Part shown: positions 6,818-11,031 of the stretch, piece after piece
Position numbering within the stretch: the first letter of the stretch is position 1
Layout: the number at the start of each line of letters is the position of its first letter
Assembly (NCBI GenBank): GCA_019235595.1
Contig: JAFAKI010000184.1
Span: 1 to 11,031 of the forward strand
Direction of reading: 5' to 3'
Origin: Mucilaginibacter sp.
Lineage (GTDB): Bacteria > Bacteroidota > Bacteroidia > Sphingobacteriales > Sphingobacteriaceae
DNA: 11,031 bases
Notes under the pieces: model-generated
Databases searched by the model: none
What the model was told of the DNA's origin: nothing
What the model saw: only the letters and a program-made list of their open reading frames with translations
Made by a program: the position numbers and the translations under genes

Positions 6818-7633
6818 TTACCTCCCAAACGCCCACACCAAAAACTTCGGCATGGCCTCGGCCCAGGTAGCTACGTTGTGCGCGCCGCCAACCATCTCGA
6901 GGTATTGAATATCTGCCGGACGAGTGTAGCCTTTATTTTCCAGTTCTTTTATCAGGTCGATGGTATCATCGATGGAGTCAATGATGCCGTTCATATTCCG
7001 GTCGGCAGTTTCATCTTTGGTACCCGTTTGCAGCCAGATCTTTAAATCTGGTTTGCTTGCTGTATTACGGATGATAGAATGCATAATACGGTCGTTATCA
7101 GTATAGCCTTTACCCAATTCCTTAGTCCTCCACCAAAATGACCCCGAGAATACACCTACCTTGTCAAACACTTCAGGGTAACGCCAGGTGATATCCATAG
7201 CGGATAATCCGCCTAAAGAAAACCCCGCAAAGGCAGTCGAATTAAAATCAGCTATGCCTGTCACTTTTTTAATGGCAGGCAATAATTCGGTAACAATAAA
7301 TTTGGTATATGCAGCCGCTTTAGCGCCGCGTTGTTTAAAATCAGGGATTCCGGCCGTACCATACTCCTGTACGCGCTCGTCGCCGGCATGAATAGCTGCA
7401 ACCAGTACAGGTTTTATGGCTCCGTAGTTATATAAATTTTCGAGGCTCGCTTTTATCCTCAGGTTATCCGCTTCCTGTCCATCGTTCAGCAATAACAGGT
7501 TAACGGGTTCGCTTACCTCACTTTCTTCAGGTAGTAATAATGTTATGGTAACCCCTCTTTTCAGAGCGTCAGAATCAATTGCTATTTTGGTTTCTGTCAG
7601 GGTCATTTCGTTCTCAATCCAGCTCAAATACAT
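6818..7633 (-). CDS. putative esterase (alpha/beta hydrolase, esterase D-like)
   Basis: Putative serine hydrolase of the esterase D/enterochelin-esterase-like group (PF00756 type), 271 residues from the ATG at 7633. A GTG one codon earlier is possible, as is an ATG at 7606. The nucleophile elbow is GFSLGG with S139; the likely acid is D207 in GTKDE; the likely base is H252 in GGAHNVATW. No signal peptide is seen, so it is probably cytoplasmic. Directly after the acid, residues 211-222 (DRNMNGIIDSID) match a calcium-binding EF-hand/dockerin-type loop with D at 1, N at 3 and 5, G at 6, I at 8 and D at 9 and 12. It is transcribed divergently from the ligase cluster, about 133 bases away. Substrate unknown; hydrolysis of an ester, or possibly an amide, made by that cluster is an inference. 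Confidence 0.85.
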   Translation of the reverse strand: MYLSWIENEMTLTETKIAIDSDALKRGVTITLLLPEESEVSEPVNLLLLNDGQEADNLRIKASLENLYNYGAIKPVLVAAIHAGDERVQEYGTAGIPDFKQRGAKAAAYTKFIVTELLPAIKKVTGIADFNSTAFAGFSLGGLSAMDITWRYPEVFDKVGVFSGSFWWRTKELGKGYTDNDRIMHSIIRNTASKPDLKIWLQTGTKDETADRNMNGIIDSIDDTIDLIKELENKGYTRPADIQYLEMVGGAHNVATWAEAMPKFLVWAFGR

Positions 7634-7657
7634 CACTTCAAAATATTATAAAGGAGG

Positions 7658-7665
7658 CAAAAATA
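7658..7665 (-). promoter_or_regulatory. possible -7 box for the divergent esterase
   Basis: The minus strand reads TATTTTTG, an exact fit to TAnnTTTG, 24 to 32 bases before the ATG at 7633. No clear TTTG -33 box is present at 19-21 bases; the nearest, TTTC, is about 16 bases upstream. In such AT-rich sequence a chance match is likely. The rest of the divergent gap (7634-7766) holds no other convincing signal for either gene. Confidence 0.3.
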
Positions 7666-7766
7666 GGTTTTATCCATTTATGAAATGACATTATGTGAAT
7701 AATTTGACAGAATGTTGTCTTTTTAAATCAAAGCATTTAACTTACACATATTAAAGCAGCTACACT

Positions 7767-8471
7767 TTGACAGAACAATATCACAAATGGTATTCGCATA
7801 GCCTGGGCCTCGACGTGGAGATGCTGGTATTCGGCACACGCGGTTACCCGGTCATACTCTTTCCGACCTCGCAGGGCAGATATTTTCAAAATAAAGATGA
7901 AGGTCTGATCGACTCGGTGCGATGGTTTGTGGATGAAGGCTTGGTAAAAATTTACTGCCCTGATAGCTTCGATTGGCTCACCTGGTACAACAAAGGCATC
8001 TCCCCTGCCGACCGGGCAAGGAATTACAATTTTTATGATAAAATGCTTTATGATGAACTGGCTCCCTGGGCCATGCACGAAACTGGTGTATGGAAAGTAG
8101 CCACGGCAGGGTGCAGTTTTGGTGGTTACCATGCAGCTAATTTCGCGTTAAAACACCCGGATAAAGTGGGCCACCTGTTCAGCATGAGCGGGGCGTTTGA
8201 TATTAAGCAGTTTGTTAATGGATTTTATAACGATGATGTGTTTTATAATAATCCGCCTGATTTTCTGCCCGGCAGCAATCAGCCGGAGTTATGGCAGATG
8301 AACATCATCCTGGGTACTGCCGAACATGATATTTGCAGGCCGGATAATGACCATTTATCAAACATTTTACGGCAGAAAAACATTAATCATTGGCTGGATA
8401 TTCGCGGCATAGGCAGCCACGACTGGCCCATGTGGAAGGCAATGTTTCCGCATTATTTGAGTATGATTTAG
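7767..8471 (+). CDS. esterase-like alpha/beta hydrolase, TTG start
   Basis: A 234-residue alpha/beta hydrolase resembling the COG4947 esterase group. The nucleophile elbow is GCSFGG with S117, the probable acid D188 in GTAEHDICRPDN, and the probable base H218 in GSHDWPMW. No export signal is seen. The start is taken as TTG at 7767 because an in-frame stop lies at 7752, no ATG precedes the conserved-looking YHKWYS segment, and the next ATG (7821) would delete the first beta-strand. It is the first gene of a plus-strand run with the ATP-grasp and carboxylate-amine ligases, 81 bases before the former. It could hydrolyse an ester or activated intermediate of that pathway; the substrate is unknown. 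It is not closely similar to the divergent esterase, so the pair is not a recent duplication. Confidence 0.85.
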   Translation: MTEQYHKWYSHSLGLDVEMLVFGTRGYPVILFPTSQGRYFQNKDEGLIDSVRWFVDEGLVKIYCPDSFDWLTWYNKGISPADRARNYNFYDKMLYDELAPWAMHETGVWKVATAGCSFGGYHAANFALKHPDKVGHLFSMSGAFDIKQFVNGFYNDDVFYNNPPDFLPGSNQPELWQMNIILGTAEHDICRPDNDHLSNILRQKNINHWLDIRGIGSHDWPMWKAMFPHYLSMI

Positions 8472-8543
8472 TGACCGGTGACCGGTTAATCAGTGATCAG
8501 TTTTTTCTTTTAGGGTTTAGAAATTAGGATTTAGAATTTTAAA
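8471..8543. repeat. two short degenerate heptamer arrays
   Basis: The gap before the ATP-grasp gene is largely heptamer repeats. The first block is GTGACCG twice (8471-8484), then a degenerate continuation with GTGATCA near 8493. The second block is TTTAGGG, TTTAGAA, ATTAGGA, TTTAGAA (8509-8536) ending TTTTAAA. The two blocks have unrelated units but the same 7-base period. The first overlaps the last base of the hydrolase stop codon. No promoter was recognised here, so the downstream gene is probably read through from upstream. Confidence 0.7.
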
Positions 8544-8552
8544 CAACATACC

Positions 8553-9701
8553 ATGAAAAAAATAGGCATTCTTTTCGGTCAGGAAAATTCATTCCCTCAT
8601 GCTTTTGTTGAACGGATCAACCAGAAGGCAGAAAAAAATATATCGGCAGAGTTTGTACGCATCGACAAGGTGCTGCAGGCCGAGCCATTAGATTATGCGG
8701 TAATCATCGACCGTATATCGCAGGACGTACCATTTTACCGGGCGACCTTAAAAAACGCTGCTATCTGTGGTACAGCAGTGATCAACAACCCGTTTTGGTG
8801 GAGTGCCGATGAGAAATTTTTCAATAATGCGCTGGCGGTGAAAATTGGCGTGCCTGTACCTAAAACAGTTATCCTGCCATCAAAAGATTTGCCTAATGAC
8901 ACAACAGATCAATCCTTTCGCAACCTGGCTTACCCACTGGATTGGGAAGGCATATTTAAATATGTGGGTTTCCCTGCTTATATGAAACCATTTGACGGCG
9001 GCGGCTGGAAGGAAGTTTACAAAATTTCCAGCATGGATGACCTGTGGCCAAAATACGATCAGACCAAACAATATGTGATGATGCTGCAGGAGGAGATCAT
9101 TTTTGACGATTACTTCCGCTGCTATTGCATCGGTGGCAAGCACGTGCGCATTATGCAATACGAGCCCCGCAACCCGCATCACTTGCGCTATGAACATGGC
9201 AAACAGCCTGCCGAAAAGAAATTGCTGGAAAAAGTTAAGGATTATGTAATCAAACTGAATAAATATTTAGGCTACGATTTCAATACCGTTGAGTTTGCTA
9301 TAAGAGGTGGCGTACCATATGCCATTGACTTCTGTAACCCGGCTCCTGATGCCGAAGTGACCAGCGTAGGCCAGGAAAATTTTGACTGGGTAGTGGAAAC
9401 CGCTGCTGATTATGCTATTGAACGTGCCAAAAAGCAAAAAGACGGCATGGATAATTTAACCTGGGGCGAATACATAAAAACATCCGCAGCCCATCAGCCG
9501 CTATTGGAGCACGAGAAAAAAGTAGAAAAGAAGGCAGGCAAAAAAGAAGCTGCTACAGGGAAAATAGATCACGAAATACTGGCTGAAGGAACGATTAAGA
9601 ATAATGTTCCCAAGAAAGCAGCTGCGAAAACACCTGCGAAAACACCTCCAAAAACAGCGACAAAAGTAGCTGCTAAACCAAAGGCTCCGGCAAAAAAATG
9701 A
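8553..9701 (+). CDS. ATP-grasp ligase with H1-like basic tail
   Basis: ATP-grasp enzyme, expected to join a carboxylate (as acyl phosphate) to an amine, thiol or similar group. The N-terminal pre-grasp domain opens KKIGILFGQENSF. ATP-binding features include YMKPFDGGGWKEVYKI (143-158; K145 likely contacts ATP), the strand VMMLQEEIIFDDYF (175-188) and the metal-binding strand VEFAIRGGVPYAIDFCNPAP (246-265), where E247, D259 and N262 fit the metal ligands. The catalytic part ends near residue 310. The rest is a charged linker and a tail (353-382) with 10 Lys, 9 Ala, 6 Pro and 4 Thr in 30 residues, like histone H1 or basic extensions of bacterial DNA-binding proteins. Its role (nucleic acid, membrane or partner binding) is unknown. 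It lies 68 bases before the YbdK-like ligase. Substrates are unknown. Confidence 0.88.
   Translation: MKKIGILFGQENSFPHAFVERINQKAEKNISAEFVRIDKVLQAEPLDYAVIIDRISQDVPFYRATLKNAAICGTAVINNPFWWSADEKFFNNALAVKIGVPVPKTVILPSKDLPNDTTDQSFRNLAYPLDWEGIFKYVGFPAYMKPFDGGGWKEVYKISSMDDLWPKYDQTKQYVMMLQEEIIFDDYFRCYCIGGKHVRIMQYEPRNPHHLRYEHGKQPAEKKLLEKVKDYVIKLNKYLGYDFNTVEFAIRGGVPYAIDFCNPAPDAEVTSVGQENFDWVVETAADYAIERAKKQKDGMDNLTWGEYIKTSAAHQPLLEHEKKVEKKAGKKEAATGKIDHEILAEGTIKNNVPKKAAAKTPAKTPPKTATKVAAKPKAPAKK
9624..9647 (+). repeat. 12-bp perfect tandem duplication in the basic tail
   Basis: GCGAAAACACCT occurs twice in a row, in frame, encoding Ala-Lys-Thr-Pro twice. It indicates that the low-complexity tail of the ATP-grasp protein has grown by local duplication. 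Confidence 0.85.
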
Positions 9702-9707
9702 TATTGC

Positions 9708-9750
9708 ATCCCTTATAGCGATGGGTTTGAAACCCATCGCTATAAGGGAT
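9708..9750. repeat. 43-bp near-perfect palindrome between the two ligase genes
   Basis: Arms of 21 bp at 9708-9728 and 9730-9750 are exact reverse complements around a single central G at 9729. In RNA the loop would be about TTTGAAA. The inner part reads CGATGGGTTT / AAACCCATCG. It starts 7 bases after the ATP-grasp stop and ends 19 bases before the next ATG. No U tract follows it on the plus strand, so it is more likely a processing or stability hairpin, or a mobile-type palindrome, than a terminator. Confidence 0.85.
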
Positions 9751-9769
9751 AACTAAACCAAAACCAATT

Positions 9770-10867
9770 ATGAACGAGTTTACCTTAGGTGTTGAAGAAG
9801 AATTTATGGTGATAGACCCTGTGAGCAGGGAGCTAAAATCGCACGAACAAAAAATTGTTGAAGGCGCACAAAAAATACACGAAGACCAGGTAAAGGCCGA
9901 AATGCACCAGGCGGTGGTGGAAGTGGGCACACACATTTGTCGCAATACTGATGAGGCCCGCAAAGAAGTAACCAAATTGCGGGGAACAGTAGCACAACTG
10001 GCCGGAAAACTCGGGCTGCGCATTGGTGCAGCCGGGACACACCCTTTTTCACATTGGCAGCACCAATTGATCACCGATCATCCCCGCTATTTTGAGATCG
10101 TGGATGAAATGCAGGAGGCGGCGCGTTCAAACCTGATCTTTGGTTTACACGTGCATGTGGGTATCCAATCGCGCGATTTGGCCGTACATATCGCTAACCA
10201 GGTACGTTATTTCTTGCCACACGTTTATGCACTTTCTACCAACTCTCCATTCTGGGAAGGTCGGAATACCGGGTTCAAATCTTTCAGAACCAAAGTATTC
10301 GACAAATTTCCCCGTACTGGAATACCCGATTATTTCAACAGTATTGAGGAATACGACCGCTACATTAAACTGCTGGTAAAAACCAATTGTATCGACAATG
10401 CCAAAAAAATATGGTGGGATATTCGTGTTCATCCATTTTTTGAGACCATTGAGTTCCGTATTTGCGACTGTCCTATGTTGATTGATGAGACCATGGCTTT
10501 CGTGGCCTTATTCCAGGCTTTGTGCGCCAAATTGTACAAGCTTCGCCAACAAAACATGTCGTTTATTACGTATAACCGGGCGTTGATCAACGAGAACAAA
10601 TGGCGCGCTGCACGCTATGGAATCGATGGTAAAATGATCGACTTTGGTAAGGAACTGGAGGTAAATACCCGCGCGCTGGTATTAGAATTGCTGGATTTTG
10701 TAGATGATGTAGTAGACGAATTAGGTTGCCGCGAAGACCTGCAATATGTACATAAAATACTGGAACACGGTACCGGCGCCGACCGCCAACTGGCGGTTTA
10801 CCAGCAAAATAGTAACTTTGCAGACGTGGTAGATTATATTACGTCACAAACTTTAAAAGGAATTTAG
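9770..10867 (+). CDS. carboxylate-amine ligase, YbdK/GCS2 family
   Basis: A glutamate-cysteine ligase type 2-like enzyme (COG2170, PF04107) of the glutamine-synthetase-fold amidoligases, 365 residues as usual for the family. Visible are the metal/ATP-binding strand GVEEEFMVID (7-16), EMHQAVVEVGTHIC (44-57) with glutamates at 44 and 51, GAAGTHPFSHW (86-96), GLHVHVGI (125-132) and WWDIRVHPFFETIEFRICD (215-233). E. coli YbdK has only weak gamma-glutamylcysteine-forming activity, so the natural product here need not be glutathione-related. It is expected to form an ATP-dependent amide bond from a carboxylate such as glutamate and an amine. It stands between an ATP-grasp ligase and a probable amidotransferase, which supports a joint pathway. 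The start ATG directly precedes the conserved motif. Confidence 0.93.
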   Translation: MNEFTLGVEEEFMVIDPVSRELKSHEQKIVEGAQKIHEDQVKAEMHQAVVEVGTHICRNTDEARKEVTKLRGTVAQLAGKLGLRIGAAGTHPFSHWQHQLITDHPRYFEIVDEMQEAARSNLIFGLHVHVGIQSRDLAVHIANQVRYFLPHVYALSTNSPFWEGRNTGFKSFRTKVFDKFPRTGIPDYFNSIEEYDRYIKLLVKTNCIDNAKKIWWDIRVHPFFETIEFRICDCPMLIDETMAFVALFQALCAKLYKLRQQNMSFITYNRALINENKWRAARYGIDGKMIDFGKELEVNTRALVLELLDFVDDVVDELGCREDLQYVHKILEHGTGADRQLAVYQQNSNFADVVDYITSQTLKGI

Positions 10868-10870
10868 AAT

Positions 10871-10951
10871 AGATGTGAGATATGAGATTTGAGATATAAG
10901 ACTTAGCAAGGAGCTTTTTGTCTCACATCTCAAATCTCATATCTCATATCT
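10871..10951. repeat. hairpin with 25-bp arms made of heptamers
   Basis: The left arm 10871-10895 and right arm 10927-10951 are reverse complements at 24 of 25 positions (the exception is a G-U pair in plus-strand RNA), around a 31-base loop. The left arm contains TGAGATA, TGAGATT, TGAGATA (10876-10896) and the right arm CTCACAT, CTCAAAT, CTCATAT, CTCATAT (10922-10949). It fills nearly the whole gap before the last gene. It begins 3 bases after the ligase stop. No U tract follows, so read-through into the next gene is possible. Confidence 0.85.
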
Positions 10952-10960
10952 CAGCATAAA

Positions 10961-11031
10961 ATGATGAATGAAATAAAAGTAGCCATATTAGATCTGTACG
11001 ATGGGATACCCAATGAGGGTATGCGTGGGTT
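10961..11031 (+). CDS. probable class I glutamine amidotransferase (5' part only)
   Basis: Twenty-three codons plus two bases before the window edge: MMNEIKVAILDLYDG, then IPNEGMRG. The VAILDLYDG strand followed by an N-E-G-M-R segment resembles the N-terminus of class I glutamine amidotransferases, as found in GMP-synthase-like GATase domains. The catalytic Cys-His-Glu triad would lie beyond the window, so the call rests on a short stretch and its context. If right, it would supply ammonia for amide formation or cleave a gamma-glutamyl amide. Either ATG at 10961 or 10964 could be the start. No Shine-Dalgarno sequence is seen; the gap upstream is the heptamer hairpin. Confidence 0.6.
   Translation, partial: MMNEIKVAILDLYDGIPNEGMRG

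Noticed and set aside
7737..8132. 131-codon open frame on the minus strand opposite the TTG-start hydrolase
   Set aside because: It is antisense to a gene with an intact catalytic triad and shows no domain or start signal of its own.
9708..9750. Intrinsic terminator after the ATP-grasp gene
   Set aside because: The stem is strong but lacks a U tract on the plus strand, and the downstream gene has no recognisable promoter in the 19 bases left.
9673..10074. 133-codon open frame on the minus strand across the start of the YbdK-like gene
   Set aside because: It lies antisense to a clearly conserved enzyme, has an odd Cys/Ser-rich composition and no recognisable domain.
10876..10949. CRISPR array
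   Set aside because: The repeats are contiguous 7-base units without spacers, and no cas gene is nearby.

Overview
The window looks like the chromosome of a member of the Bacteroidota, probably family Sphingobacteriaceae and perhaps close to Mucilaginibacter. This rests on lipoproteins with a Cys-Lys-Lys-Lys-Asp-Glu start to the mature protein, one promoter-like TAnnTTTG box upstream of typA, the lack of obvious Shine-Dalgarno sequences, and palindromic or heptameric repeats in the intergenic gaps. The genus is an inference. Nothing marks the window as plasmid or phage.

Left part, minus strand (23-4023). A GT4 glycosyltransferase and a class I SAM-dependent methyltransferase lie 3 bp apart, as in the edge of an envelope polysaccharide locus. 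Upstream of them is a tandem pair of 337-residue lipoproteins with the same architecture: lipobox, Ig-like (Big_2-type) domain, LamG/concanavalin-like domain. The anchor and Ig-like half is about 95% identical between copies. The middle of the LamG domain falls to about half identity with no length change.

Centre, minus strand (4112-6657). typA/bipA (ribosome-associated GTPase) has a clear 3' terminator hairpin and a plausible promoter. Next comes a small secreted SnoaL/DUF4440-like protein, followed by an 82-bp inverted repeat.

Right part (6818-11031). A putative esterase on the minus strand is divergent from a plus-strand run: a second, unrelated alpha/beta-hydrolase (TTG start), an ATP-grasp ligase with a histone H1-like Lys/Ala/Pro tail, a YbdK/GCS2-type carboxylate-amine ligase, and the start of a probable class I glutamine amidotransferase cut by the window edge. 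Two different ATP-dependent carboxylate-amine-forming folds, a likely amidotransferase and one or two serine hydrolases suggest a dedicated pathway that makes and trims a small amide, peptide or peptide-like conjugate. The product cannot be read from the sequence.

Every gap in this right-hand run carries repeats: heptamer arrays, a 43-bp near-perfect palindrome, and a 25-bp-arm hairpin built of heptamers. There is no gene-free stretch longer than about 190 bases. No tRNA, rRNA, CRISPR array, transposase or integrase was seen.
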